64,000 nt of DNA, from the NCBI RefSeq assembly GCF_022539315.1, contig NC_066321.1:8498824-8562823 (forward strand), given 5' to 3'. The stretch is from Serinus canaria (lineage: Eukaryota; Chordata; Aves; Passeriformes; Fringillidae). The notes below the pieces were generated by a model. That model saw only the letters and a list, made by a program, of their open reading frames with translations, was not told the origin of the DNA and did not search any database. Positions within the stretch are counted from its first letter, which is position 1. Every line of letters begins with the position of its first letter. The position numbers and the translations under genes were made by a program. Shown one piece after another: positions 1-12,427 of this stretch.

Positions 1-615
1 TGTGGTATAATCTAGCCAGCAGTGCATGTGATTGCTGGTGATGCACCACTCCAGCATTTCGATGCCCATTTACATTTTTATATGTCTGGTTGTTGGAGAA
101 ACCAGCAGGAGAGCAACACAATGATTATATAAATAAATGCAAGACTAAGGTCCACTTTCAGGGCCCAGGACAAGACTGTACAACTTTTCAGTTTTGCAGA
201 ACTGAGCACTTATAATACCTGTGATAGATTAGACTTTGAAAAAAAAAAAAGAGATTCTAGGGAGAAAAGCAAGCTCTGAGAAAGCAATTCTTAGCCAGAC
301 CTGGTGGGAGAGACTCTCTGTGTGCCCGCCCTACAAGAAGAATGTTTCTGGCCAGCCTCAGTTCTCATGCAAACTGTCTTCAAGGACAAGCAGGCTTGAA
401 ATTGTCCCCAGGACTAATAATGTTCTATGTTTAGGTACAGAAATAAGCAAGGAAACAGAGAAGGACAGATTCTAGATGAAAGCTGAGAATGAATGAAAAA
501 CTGCAGTTAGCAAATATAATTCTGCTTTTAATTGGAGCCTGAGGTCTGTTCTGAGTGACTCCTGTATAAAGTGTACAAGATGAAGAGAAAAGGCAGTTAC
601 TGGGGATGGTGGTGG

Positions 616-670
616 GAATAGAGGTCAGTTCCTAGCTCTGCCAGAAGCATCCTTGGGCAGTCTCTTGATT
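616..670 (+). mobile_element. Possible MIR-type SINE relic, sense
   Basis: The stretch carries a 'cctagctctgcca' block followed by 'ccttgggca' and 'tct', in the order these blocks occur in the tRNA-related and core part of MIR (…cagctctgcca…gaccttgggcaagt…). About 16 bases of the consensus between them appear deleted. MIR is an inactive, ancient tRNA-derived SINE of amniotes, and bird genomes keep a small number of decayed copies. The match is short and could be coincidence. Confidence 0.35.
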
Positions 671-1965
671 CATATTGATTTTAACAGGGGCCTGGACTTT
701 GCTTGAAACCACCACATACTACACTGATGAAAGAAATAGATGCAGCAATGATAAACCTGGGGTTTGGGCTGGTGCAAGGTGTTTTGTGCAAATTCCCTCA
801 TTTCCCACTTCTCCATTTTACTCTGTCACAAAAGGCAAGAAAGAGGATTATTTAGGGACATGCAAGGGTCAATAACTACCAGCTTTATCCTGGGTAGTCT
901 GAGTACCACTCTTTGCATCTTCTGGAAAACCTAGAGATTTTGTTTGTTTGTTTTGGGGTTGGATTTACTGACTGAAAAAAACCAGTCAAACAAGAAAAAT
1001 TATATGAAAATATTTGCTTGCTCAATATGAAACAGTGATTTTTCCTGTAGCACTAAATTAAAAATAATATAAGTTTGGAGAAGTATTCACTTGTTGATAC
1101 AGAAGTTTAATAAAGAACTTTGCCACCTGCTAATATCTAGAGAAAAATTCAGACTAATAACTTTGTACTGTTGATTTGGCTGAAGATATTCTTTTGAAAG
1201 GTTTGAGGTACCAGAACCCTGTTACCTATGCTGTGACTTTTGTTCTAAAATGTGTCCTTCTGGCTGCATATGTTCCAGATAAAACTGGGATTTGGATGAA
1301 GAATAACTGGTTCAGATGATCTCATCAGCAATGGAACTAACTAGAAAAGGGGAAAAATGTGGGACAAAAAGTTTATATTTCATGACTGTTCCTAGGTAGT
1401 CAAGCTAGTGTTTAATATTTCTGGACCTTCAAAGACAGCTGTGACCAAAATTGTTTCTCCATTTAAAATTTATAGGCACATTGCATCTATTTCTGTCAAA
1501 CAAGCATAATTTAAGTCTTGTCACATCTGTCTAAATGAAAATATGTTCCTACTTTGTGATTGTATGTCTGAGACTTTTTATTAATTGTTTTTTTTTCTTT
1601 TTTAATAATGAAATCTTCTGTTTTATTTAATTAAATATTACAGCAAAACCTCTTAGCCATGAGGAGAACAAAGTAATACTCCTCAATATAAGAAACACTG
1701 TATTCTGGTGGGAACACATTTTAATATTTATATAAGGAAAAACGTTTACAAAGTAGGATAGTATATAGTCAATGACCCAAAGGGCTTCCTTTGAAGCTCA
1801 AAATGTCCATATTCTAATTTCTGATGTGACTGCATAGCTCTGATGTCCTTTGAACCTCTTTCTTTCCCACATCATTTGTCTGATTCTCATTATTATATCA
1901 TCAGGGCTCTTCTGATTTCCCTGCATTTTTTCTGGTAACATCCATGTGAAATAGTTAAATGCTTT

Positions 1966-2078
1966 CCCTTTGCAGGCTGGGAACCAGGAAGAAGGAATTA
2001 AGTGACATGGCCAAGGACACTGGAGGAAAGACCATGGTGAGGCAGACTTGGAAATAAGCCTTTTTCTCCCAGACCAGC
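1966..2078 (-). mobile_element. MIR-type SINE relic, antisense
   Basis: Read on the plus strand, the blocks are 'ttaagtgacatggccaagg', then 'acac', then 'gaggcagacttgg'. They align in order with the reverse complement of MIR (ttaagtgacttgcccaaggtcacac…gcagagc…gacttgaaccc). The upstream 'tttgcaggctgggaa' fits the 'tttacagatgaggaaa' part of the same antisense consensus. Roughly 100 bases of colinear similarity make this the best MIR candidate in the window. The call is from memory of the consensus. A related core-SINE family is the main alternative. Confidence 0.55.
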
Positions 2079-4479
2079 CCCAAATCTCAGGTAGCCTCTT
2101 CTTGCAGTACTACATCCCCTGACTGCTCTTAGCTCTCTTTTTTCACTACCTTGAAGGCAGGGAATCAATACTAGAGCTCCTCTATCTCAGTGCCAAGGAC
2201 ATCTAAGCATTTATCTAAGTCTAAGTAGTAACAGTAGGTTCTAGGTGTGGGATTGTCTCATCTAACTCAAGAAGTCTGTGCTGTAAGTGACAACAGCTGA
2301 CTTAACTGTCTCACTGTCTTCTGCCCAGAAAAAAAATGTTTCCAGGGCACTTTTTGTTTATAGCATGCGAGGTTTCACTCTGTATGAGCTATCTGGATGG
2401 TTCATGGTTAATAGCAGATAAGCAGGGTAGGAATCAGGAAATTCTAATTTTTATTCAACTTCTAGAGTTCACTTGGTCCCATATTATGGCTAAAAAACAA
2501 AGCCCACAATTAAAATTGCGTTGCCAGATTTTCATTTACAAACAATAATAATTGAGATAAACTTTGAATGTTACTCAATTACCCTCCATCTAGTTTCCTT
2601 TCTCCTAATGCATCATGAGTTAAACAGTTCTGATCACTGATTAAGGAAGGCTGACCTAATGAATTAAACATTGGCTGGAGAGCATGGCTTTCAAAGAGGA
2701 CTTTCTGTGTAGGGTTGCCATGCTGCTCTCCATGATTTCCCAGGCAGAAATATGCATGCATGCATTATGAGATGGATTCCCAGTGTGCAGTAAGCCAGGC
2801 ATGTCAGGGTTATTGTGCATGTGTCGACATTTCTTGGCACATTCATGAACGCGTCCAACTCCTTTTGCCTGCACCATACAATTGATGTGTAGAAGATGTT
2901 CCTCTCTCCAGGACCTGCTGATGTCCACAGACCAAAAAAAGGTTCTGTTACTATTGCCAGGCTGCTGGATATCCAGGAATGGCTACTGTCCTCTGATCCC
3001 ATAAGAACAAGACTTCCAGGAAGAGAATGAGGAAATGTTTGAGCTTTTTGGATGAGTGATTACCCCCATTCCATGCTGTTAGGTAAATCATTTTTTCTGC
3101 TTGCTTACACATCAGTGCTAAAGGGAGGCGGTTACAGTGTTAAGTTACACTAAGTGATACTGTGAGATGAAACAGTGTGAGTAAAGTGCTAAAATTCTCC
3201 TAGATGTAAATTTTCAGAAGCTGTAATCCATGAAAGCACATTTCAAATCATTGCAGCCCTCTCTAAATTTCAATATAAGTTGATGCGCTTCAAGACGCCC
3301 CCAAAGGAGATCCATGGGATGTTTTTTGCACTCTTTATGAAGAACCAGTTATCTTCACCTTGTATAGCAATGAAGATGAGTTGGGGTTTTTGTCTCTTAA
3401 CTTTCAGAATTCTGAAGATCATTTCCAATACAGTGCTGCCAACAGGAGCAGGTCTATTGGGTAGGAAAGGCATTGAGGCAGCTGATTCAGATGAGTCAAA
3501 GTTGACCACAGAGGCAGCAGCTGCTCTTCTCTTAGACAATTCTTCAAAGCAAGCACAGTATCTTGCTCTGATTTCCTGTCTGTTCTTGTACCTGTTTGTT
3601 TAATGTCATCCTGGGGACATCACTTTTTGTCTGGTAGAGGGCACCTCCTCACCTTCCCAACCTCAGTTATTCTTTCCTGACAAAAACACTTGAGCATGAA
3701 GAGAAGAAAGTCTTTGCCCTTGAGAATGTTTGCTGCTAAGCTGTGTTTGCCCCTCCACTGCATCATGAAAATCTGACTTCATCTGGAGCTCCAGTTATAT
3801 TTATAATTACATGAAGGGATGTGACACTAAAGGAAAATTGTGTGGGTTTTGTTTTATATGATTTGTTTATAATTTAGCATGGCACTTAATAAAAAAGCTG
3901 TATAAATCAAATGATAGAAACAATCACTCCTTTATCAGGAAATTACTTGTGCAAAGTATTGGTTACTGGAATGAGTCTTAATGAAATTCAGTCAAAAGCT
4001 GCAGATCTGAGAATGAAGAGGGGCCTCTTAATAGAAGAAGGTTCTATTTTTCCTGTAAGGTTCAGAGATTCAGACAATAAAATAGTGATTTAATAGACTT
4101 TAAGTCAATCAAGATGGTACAATAGTGTTAATTAGCCTTTTGTGCCTAATTCACAACTAATTCTGTTGTCTACTTATTTATGTTCTAAAGTGGCCCTGAT
4201 GAAATTTTTAATATTTCACCTTAGCTGAAGATTCATTTTTATGCTGGCTGGTAATTTTCTCACATATATAGCTTGAAATTGTACTCTAGATAATTTTGCA
4301 TAGTAGTATATCTACATGTCAGGACCATTGGCTGCTTTGTTGAATGGCTCTTCAGAGCTGACAACTGGATAATAGCTTTACTTTCAGCCAGCAGAGGAAG
4401 TCAAGAGCAAAAGTGTAGAGATAATGTGAATATAATTCATTATTCAAATATGCAAGTGATGAACTGAAAACAAAGAGGG

Positions 4480-4515
4480 AAGAGTAATAATGGTGTCATT
4501 ATTTTTATTACTCTT
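4480..4515. repeat. Imperfect inverted repeat (hairpin)
   Basis: A 9-base arm AAGAGTAAT (4480-4488) is matched by ATTACTCTT (4507-4515). Inside it, AATG (4489-4492) pairs with CATT (4497-4500) around a four-base loop, leaving a six-base bulge ATTTTT on the right side. It could fold in RNA from either strand. No function is implied, and AT-rich hairpins of this size do occur by chance. Confidence 0.6.
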
Positions 4516-5626
4516 GTTTTGCAAACGTAGCGTGAAACATTAAAGTAGATCTTTGAGATATTTTCAACTGTGCAGTGACAAATTTACTTTCTTGGCAATA
4601 TTGATAAAAGGAAAGTAAAGCAGACAGGTTTCTGCAGAAGGTATGCTGTGCTGTTAGTTCTACTATTAAATATTTTCATGTTGCTTTTTGCACCTTAAAA
4701 TCCACATTATTAGTTACTCTTTAAAAGCCTGATCAGTGACTGGAAGAAAGTGCATTGTTGTTCTTGTGGCTCTATTTAGTTAAGACAATCTCCAAAGCTT
4801 CTAAGTCTTTGTAGCATGACTAACAAAGGCCAAATAGGCAGGTTATATACAGCTTTCCTTGAAAAATGAGGAATTTGCATGTGATAGCAAAACATCCTTT
4901 TTGAAGGCAGATACAGGTTTTAATGGAATAAGAACGTAAAGAGCATTTGTTTGGTAACTGAAGTGTTTTCCCCTTATTGTATTTCACATCATCTGTTTCA
5001 TTTTTCCAGTGCTTAGCTGAAGGTTTATTTAAAAATGTCCTTAGTACTTTTAATTTTTCAAGTGTACATACCATGATATACAGAAACTTTATGGAAATAA
5101 AGGTGAAAATCATTTTCTGCTAAACTTACAGCAGTGGTAAACGAAAATCCCCTGCAAACCCAGTATCACTTTTGTGGGGGGCCAGAGTGGCAAACACCCT
5201 TTTCTCCAGACACCACCTGCACCAGAGAAAGAGAAATAAACCATGAAGGAGGTGTGGAGGTCTCCCTTCTGCACGTGTGAGTAGCAGAGAACAAGGCAGC
5301 ACATCTGGAAGGGCCCAGGTACAAGCTACAGCATTCCCTATCTCAGTTGAAAATCTCTTTGTTGCTGCATAGGAGGGTTTGTGGATTATTTTTGTGGTAC
5401 ATGAAATGTGTGCGTTAGTTGTTAGAGCCTATAGGACAACCTTTTATGGGCACTATCCAGAATTTACTGGCTGATTTGAAGTGCAGCTGTTATGAGCTTC
5501 CAAATCTCTAGGAGAGCTGGAGTAGGTGCCATTCAGCAAGGGGTTAATTTGAGATAGGTAAGAAGGGGGTTTTGGTACTTAAGGCATTACCTTAGTGTTT
5601 CTAAAAGTAAGTTGAAGTAGGTAAAG

Positions 5627-5657
5627 CAATCAATGCCTGAGAAGAAGGCATTGATTG
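5627..5657. repeat. Perfect 12-bp stem, 7-nt loop inverted repeat
   Basis: CAATCAATGCCT (5627-5638) is followed by a 7-base loop and its exact reverse complement AGGCATTGATTG (5646-5657). The bases just outside the stem do not pair, so the structure ends sharply. A perfect 12-bp stem with so short a loop is expected well under once by chance in 64 kb. No pyrimidine tract, terminator or transposon boundary next to it explains it. It is too short for a typical microRNA precursor. Confidence 0.8.
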
Positions 5658-6436
5658 GGTAATTTTCCTGAACACATGAATGGGACAAGGAATACTCAGG
5701 AATACTGATGCATGACACATTTAAGGGTGTTGGCCAAGATTAAAGAAGTTTTGGCAAACCTCTCCCTACTTTTAGTTTATTTCAAGACTGCTTTTCTCAG
5801 CTTCACAAGCAATATTGTGCCTCCTAAGCCAATGATATATTGAGAAATCAGACAGATTTAGTATCCATCCCTGAAAGTTTTATCATTTTCACTGTAAATA
5901 AATAAGGTATGCAATGATAAAATGTGAAGTACCACAAAAGCTTGCACTGTATTGTAGCTGTTGATGAATCTGATTATCTTCTGACATATTCTAAACACAA
6001 GTAAATGCCACTGTTTTCTTATTTAAAGCAGGTTAAACTGTAGGAGACTTGAAATGTAAAGCCTCTAGCTCCTTTCTCTAATTTTTTTACCTTTACTTGA
6101 TTTTGCATCTGGAGCTTGTACCCAAACCTGAAGCAACCTTTCTATCTAAATAACTGACACAAAGATTTGGCTACAGCCTCCAGCTGGAGAGCCAAAGGGG
6201 TTATCAGCTCTCCAGAGTTTTGGAAACAGACTCTGTAAAGATATGACCAAGGCTGCCATGTGAACTGGGGATTTGGGGGCCAGCTTGTTCCACTGCTTTT
6301 CTGACTCTGAAAGAGTAACTTCAATCCTGGGTCAGAAATCTTTATAAGCACGTCCTCAACTTCACTGGGACAGAGGCCTGTGCTTGCAGAAGCATGTGTT
6401 TAAGCACTGTCTTGAAAAATTATGGTTTCCTGTACC

Positions 6437-6490
6437 AGGGCTTTTAATCTCTCCATTCTCCAGTTCTCCATCTGTTAAAAAGAATTAACA
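6437..6490 (+). mobile_element. Possible MIR-type SINE 3' relic, sense
   Basis: The sequence 'ttttaatctctcc…tccagttctccatctgtt' followed by AAAA parallels the 3' part of sense MIR (…cttaacctctctgtgcctcagtttcctcatctgtaaaa). About 50 bases are colinear with several substitutions. No earlier part of the SINE can be traced upstream. This is an ancient, non-functional fragment if it is real. Confidence 0.4.
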
Positions 6491-8779
6491 GGTGGCAGAA
6501 GGGAAATGTTGTTATCTGTCTTCTGTTAGCTCATGAAAGCCTCTGACTCTTGAGGGTGTGGAGCCAGTCCTCAGCCTCTCCTGAAGCACCCCTGTCACAC
6601 TGTAATGGAAAAGAATAATTTGTGCAGTTACTTAACGAGGATGTTATGTGACACAGAGGATGGATTCCTTGGACTGGGGAGGGACTACTGACCTTCCTAG
6701 AGCAGAGGACCCCATGCATTGCCCTTCAGCAGCACCACAAATACAGCAGCTTCACTGTTCTCTTGGACCCTAAACAGGCATTGGTGATGTTGAGACCAGG
6801 CAGAACAACCTTTTCTTGGGCATCCTCAGAAAGGAGAAGAACAATCCTCCTAAAGGTGACAGCTATTTCTGCCTGATGCAACATGTTCTTTTCAGCAAAT
6901 ACCAAAGAGTACCAGCCTACAGAGATTAATTGCTTTCAGGTGATGATCTGAGGTCTAAGAACAGTGATCCAGAGCTTTAGGAAGCTGGCCAGGCACAGCA
7001 TGTGAAAAAATAACTAAGTCTGCAAAATCTCGAGTTCTTTTCCTTTATCATTGATAAAACCAAGCCCAGAAACTGGTTACACTTGAATGCTACACCCATG
7101 CTAGGCTCCCTGGCTTGCAAAAATATTCACACTGCAAAAGAAAGTTCTTCATTAATTTTTATTAGTAGATTATGTTTGCATTGTATTATGAAGACCCCCA
7201 TATGCAATACAGAGTAGAATATAATTCCTGTTGTAAATAGTTATAATCTAATTAGAGGAGACAATTGAGAATGGGGGAAAGATATAAAAGGGTGAACAAA
7301 AGGATAATTAACCAACATTTCATTAGTGCCAGTATTTTTCCTTTTGTTTGTCTCTTTGAAGTTTTTTCCTTGCTTATTTTTTAAATAATTTCTTTTTAAA
7401 TTAGCAAAATCATTTCAATTTTCACTTTGGCTCTGTATAAACCGGAGAAACGGCTTCTCATTAGAAATGTATTAATTAACATGATAATAAGCATGATTCT
7501 GCCTTGTGGATAAAGGCAGCCCTTTCCTATTAAAGGAGTGAGAAGGATATTATACACTGGCTGCTGGAGCTGCTGAATAGCAGCCTAAGTGATCAAAGCC
7601 AGCCCAGCCATGGTGGGGATGGGCTGTTGCAGGGGCACTTGCCCACATTACCAAGTCCAGAGGGACAGTTTTCCCTTCAGTGCAGTTCCTGACTGCTCCA
7701 TTTCAGCTGTTTAATTCAGAAAGGGGCAGGTAGATTTCTTTTGCCTGGAGAGCAGGTCTGACCTGGGCACAGCAGCAGAGAGCTCCAAGCTGCCCAGTTG
7801 TGGGGTATTTGCAAGCTGGGCTCTGAGCTGCAGCAGCTGCTTTCCTTCCAGCCTGCAAGCCAGGCAATTAAAGTGAGCCTAGGTATGTCTGCAAAAGCTG
7901 AGGTCAGAACTTTGACTGGAGGTTCACATACTTAGCCTAGCCTGTGCTTAACACTGTGTTATTTATTCCCCCAGCTTTCACGGTCAGCTGCTTGTTTATC
8001 TGACTGCTTTGCTCACTGTATTCCTGGGAAAATCTCTTCTCCTCTAAAGGCAGGGGTGTTTGGACAAGGGCCACAGCACAGGTGTGGTTTCAGCCCCTCC
8101 CCAGTCCTGTGAAACCACGTGCTGTTGTGCTCAAGAGCATCTTTCCCTTGGCTGAAGGGCAGGAATGACAGAGCCCAGTTGGAGAGGCAGACTCTGGCCA
8201 TTCACCATTCACTGTCTGGCACTTCACGAGCTGATAGAGTTGCCATAGGACTCTTCTGCTAAATGGAGCCTCAGACTCCTCCATCCTTGTCCAGCTTCAA
8301 TGCTTTTGCACCAGCTCCACAGTCAGGAGTAGCAAGAAGCATAGCACTGGGGAGAGTGTGATATGTGAGTTATTTTCACAAGTTAGAGATGATCCCATAA
8401 CTCATACATGGTGGAGCGGAGCCTGCAGAAAGGAATTTGTGTCCACCACTAACTGTGCTCACTTAATTTATTGCTTAGCATGTACCTCTCATCATCAACA
8501 AGAAGAAAACTACTTTCTGTGTGAAGTTAATGCCTTTGCTTGCTTGATCCTGGGGCAGAGGCTGCCTCCTTTTCCCCTCAAGCCTAGGAGTGCAAAATAT
8601 TTCTCTGGCTGATGTGTTTTCAGGTGGATTCTGAGTGTGCTGGGTTGTCAGCTCCTGCAACACCACAGACAAAGTTTTTAGTGATAAAAGCAGTTGACAA
8701 GTTCATGTGTGACGTGGCATCTGACTATCAGATGTTAGAGGAATGCAAGAGACATACCATGGAGAGGCACATAATTCAT

Positions 8780-8806
8780 TGTGTGTGTGTCTGTCTGTAT
8801 ATATAG
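8780..8806 (+). repeat. Short GT / CTGT / TA microsatellite
   Basis: A compound simple repeat: five GT units, then CTGT units, then a short TA run ending in 'tatatatag'. It is too short to be a strongly variable locus, but it is a recognisable low-complexity tract. Confidence 0.8.
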
Positions 8807-11800
8807 AACCAACAATTTATATTCTAATCATCACAAAGCAATCATACTGTGAGTGCATTTTTGTTATTAATACTTACTCTTTGATGCATAAACAATCCCA
8901 TTTGAAATTCCTGGTACCAGCTATGCTAATCTTTCACTGGAAAAAACTTATTTGCAGAGGAGGAAGAATGAAGGGTAGGTAAGCGAAATGTATTTCATCT
9001 GTTTGAAATAACAGCAAAACTATCAGCATTAACAGTAAAAATATTTAATGAGTATTGCACTAGCCAGCACCAAAAGTAGTGAGATACAGAATTGCATTTG
9101 TTCTGTCACAGACATGACTGACATTTAATTATTGTCTATTTTTTGTGCTGATAATCTCATTCTTATCGTTCGTTGTTAAATCCTTTAGAACCCCAAGAAA
9201 AATGAGATCAAGTGACAAAAATAAGATAATGAAATCATATGAAATAGAATAAAATTATATCTTGTAGGTAAGAGATGATTCAGGAGACTTGGTTATTTGA
9301 TAGTGTTGTATAAGCTCTGTAAGTGATTGTGAATTAAATGTGTTGAGCTCACAGAAAAGCTTTGGAAGAGAATGGCTGCTTGCAAGCTAAGCTGACTTCT
9401 GGGTTGTCATTGTGCAGCACATGCCATGTGCAATGATATAAGATCATTGTAAACCACAAAAGATGGTGAATTTGAGTCTTGTTGGGGAAAAATATATATC
9501 TTTCCAGCTCACTTCTCTTTTGCTAGTTTGTTCCCTTTGTGCTGTTGTGAAGCTTTTGGAAGCCAGTTTGTCACTGTGACTGTAAAATCAGGATCTATTT
9601 TTATCATTCTTAGCTTTCAGCCAGAAAAAGGCTTCCCAGTCTTTTGCCAAAATCTGTATTGACTGCACAACCCGATCCAAGCTTCTGAGTCACTGTATAT
9701 GTCTGTTTGCAATATGTAACAGGAAAGCACTTCTAGCTGAAGTTTTAAACAAGGTAGGAAATCTGTTGCAAAAATTAGATGAACAATGAGTTCTGCTAAG
9801 GGAAAGTCAAAGGCAACACTCACCATTTATTAGACTGTTCCAAGATAACCTGTTAAGTGCATTGAAAAATGACTTTGCAGGTTGTACAGTGGTGAAAACA
9901 CTGAGGGTTTAATTTTGTTCCCTGCTAACCTCTGGATGATGTAGTGGAAATCTGGTCTACGTACGCTGAGAAAAAGTGCTGACAAAGTATATAACTCATA
10001 AATGTGCTAATTTACTGAGCAGGAATAGTATTTATTTGAGTGCACTAGATAGTGACCACTTCAGTGTTTGTATTTTTGCCAGCTTTCCCCTAAGCGTACT
10101 TTAGCTATTCAAAGACAAAAAGTTTACTGAGTGCAGAAGCACAAAAATTTCTTTTTCCTCCTTTCACAGGGAGCCTGTGAAAGAGCCCCAAATTGGGAAA
10201 TGGAGCTTTTTCCAAATTCAGTCATCTACTTACTGTTCAACTATAGGTATAGGGTCTTGAACTTTATTTCCATTATTTCTGCCTTGTAAAATAGTACAAC
10301 TCATGATGACAAAGTGTTTTGGAGTTCTGGGTGGACATTTCTATGTGAATTCTAAAATAATAATATAATAATTCTTGTCACAACAACTTGTTTGTACAGT
10401 GCTATTACAGGCAGCTCTGCAAATCCCAGGTAAGAACAGCAATGTTCAAAGGGGCTCTCAGGCTGTGTTCTGTCTTTGTCCTACAATGGAAGACTTCTGT
10501 GTACAAAGCAAAATTGGCTTTGTAAAGTGTTTGTTTTAGAAAAGCATGCACAGTGTCAAAAAATACTTTTATATAGATAGATTTACTTTGGATTAGTATT
10601 ATTCTCTTGCTAACATGCTACCCTCAGGCAGAATTTAGATATGTAATTTGATAACCTGCTGACATTTACATGTCCGTAGGTGCTAATGACCTACATCAGC
10701 TGCGTGTTTTGACAGAGGCTTCCTCTGCTCTCCCCATTTCTTACATGAAGACCTAAATCCTTTAAAGGAATCCTAACTTTCTGAATTGGAAAACAACACA
10801 GAAACAGCATTGAAACAGTGGCTTGGTCTACTGTATATTTATGTTGATTTTCCTTGCATTCATTCTATAAGCCTTGCTGTTGGTGATAGAATTAAATCTG
10901 CCACCTTGCTGCCTGGCAAATCTAAATACAGAGCTGCAGCTGGGTCTGTTTTTATCTTGTGCTGCACTGGCACCATGCATTATACTGGCATATCACTCAT
11001 GGCAAGAGAGAGGGGAAAGCAAGCCTGTTGCCTTGTTTACATCTACTAGTTGAGGATATTCCTGAATAATAGAGTTCAGGAGGTTTGGAATAATTCATGT
11101 ATTTCCAGTTACAATGTTACTAACCTTCACTGTAGTCCTGGACTGAATTAATCACGCCCTTTTTAAAATACAATGCAAACAGAGGCTGCAAAACTTTCTA
11201 CCTGACTTAGGAACCTCTAAACATCTGATTACAGTCTCCACAGTCTTGCATTCCACAAGGTTTTGGAGACACAATCACTGCTTTGTGAAAAAAAAGAGCT
11301 GTCCCTTTGTTTTGCAGGGGCAAAAGTGTAATGTACAAACTCAGTCCACCTAAATTCATATCCATAAAAATTCATACTAATTTAGATCATGACTCTGATG
11401 AAGAGTCTACTCACCTCCTGTGACGCTCATGGGAATTTTCCCTTGCTACCAGTGCACTTTGAAGGAGTTATTTGACCAGTGTCAAAGCAATTATTATTTC
11501 AATATTTGTTAACGTCCATTTGTGAATTTAGGCCATAAAATCAGGCAATATATAAATCTACACTCTATCCTTGGTTAGAGGATAATGGACGTACTTCACA
11601 GATGCAATCAAAACAATTTACCAAGGATTAAATTCTCACTTTGGAAAGCAAAGTCAATCTCACACCATCTGCAGACAGTGAAGTGTCATGAGGACAGATT
11701 TAGTGGCATGGTGGCTGTTCCCAGGGAGCTCCTGCTGCACTGAAATGGTAACATGAGAAAAAGGGCTAAGATAATTGCTGGAAGACTGAAAAATTATAAT

Positions 11801-12405
11801 TTGTATCATTAGCAGAGAGGTGGGAGAAGCAGATGTTTCAGAGTAGGCGAGGTGATGACTGGTCTGTGGGGAACATGGACAGTGAGGAGGGCATGTTGCT
11901 CAGCAATCTTCAGAGGTTTGCTTTGGCATCAATGTGAAAAATGAGCCACAGCAAAATGCTGAAGCTTCCTCTGGTGAGATCCTTTTACCCCGATGGCTCC
12001 CTGCAAGTGATTTCTGTTTGCCGTAACAGAGAAAGTGGGAAAAGAATAATATAAACAAGCAATGTAAATAGTTCCTGAAGTCTACATTAAGGCTGCAGGC
12101 AGAACTCTCTCCCTCACCTTTATGCATTCTGTCTCACAGGTGGTGAGGCAGAGGCTTGACAGGTAACACTCAGTTCTGCTTCAGACATGCAGACATGCCC
12201 AGCACCGGGGCACAGAGCTGGCCCTAGGGTGGGTTTCAGCTGCTGGGTTTCTTGTCCTCTTACTCCTGGCCCGCTGCAGTTGGCAGCTAAGTGATGCTTC
12301 ATTTCTCAGGTTGCCTGGCCAGATAATCCTGGTCTATTATTCTTGCTTTGATTATCTCAGACTGCTAAGCAATAACACGTGGCTTGACTTGCAAGCTTGG
12401 TAAGT

Positions 12406-12427
12406 CATGGCTCAGGGAGGAGCCATG
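12406..12427. repeat. 8-bp inverted repeat with 6-nt loop
   Basis: CATGGCTC (12406-12413) and GAGCCATG (12420-12427) are exact reverse complements separated by six bases. One G·T wobble and one further G-C pair can extend the stem outward. This is a small hairpin of the size expected by chance a few times in a window this long. Confidence 0.6.

Larger units (their letters stand above)
1..5610. other. Non-coding stretch with no recognisable gene
   Basis: I see no gene here. The block is AT-rich and its open frames are short, lack recognisable domains and often overlap on opposite strands (for example 3270-3539 minus against 3280-3603 plus). It holds a 12-base A-run at 239-250, a GTTT-type short repeat near 938-955, a TGCA triplet repeat at 2752-2766, two MIR-like SINE relics and an imperfect hairpin at 4480-4515; the last three are listed separately. 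The rest shows nothing I can name. Intergenic or intronic DNA is the simplest reading. Confidence 0.7.
5660..12400. other. Non-coding stretch with no recognisable gene
   Basis: Open frames are all under 90 codons and resemble no family I know. The stretch contains one MIR-like relic (6437-6490), an AT-rich block at about 7380-7570 discussed as a possible conserved element, a mildly GC-richer block at about 7590-8330, and a short GT/CT/AT dinucleotide run at 8780-8806. Nothing else in it can be named. Confidence 0.7.

Noticed and set aside
3270..3603. Overlapping plus (107 codons) and minus (89 codons) open frames
   Set aside because: The mirrored openness reflects a low stop density in both strands here. 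Neither product resembles a known protein and no splice structure supports either.
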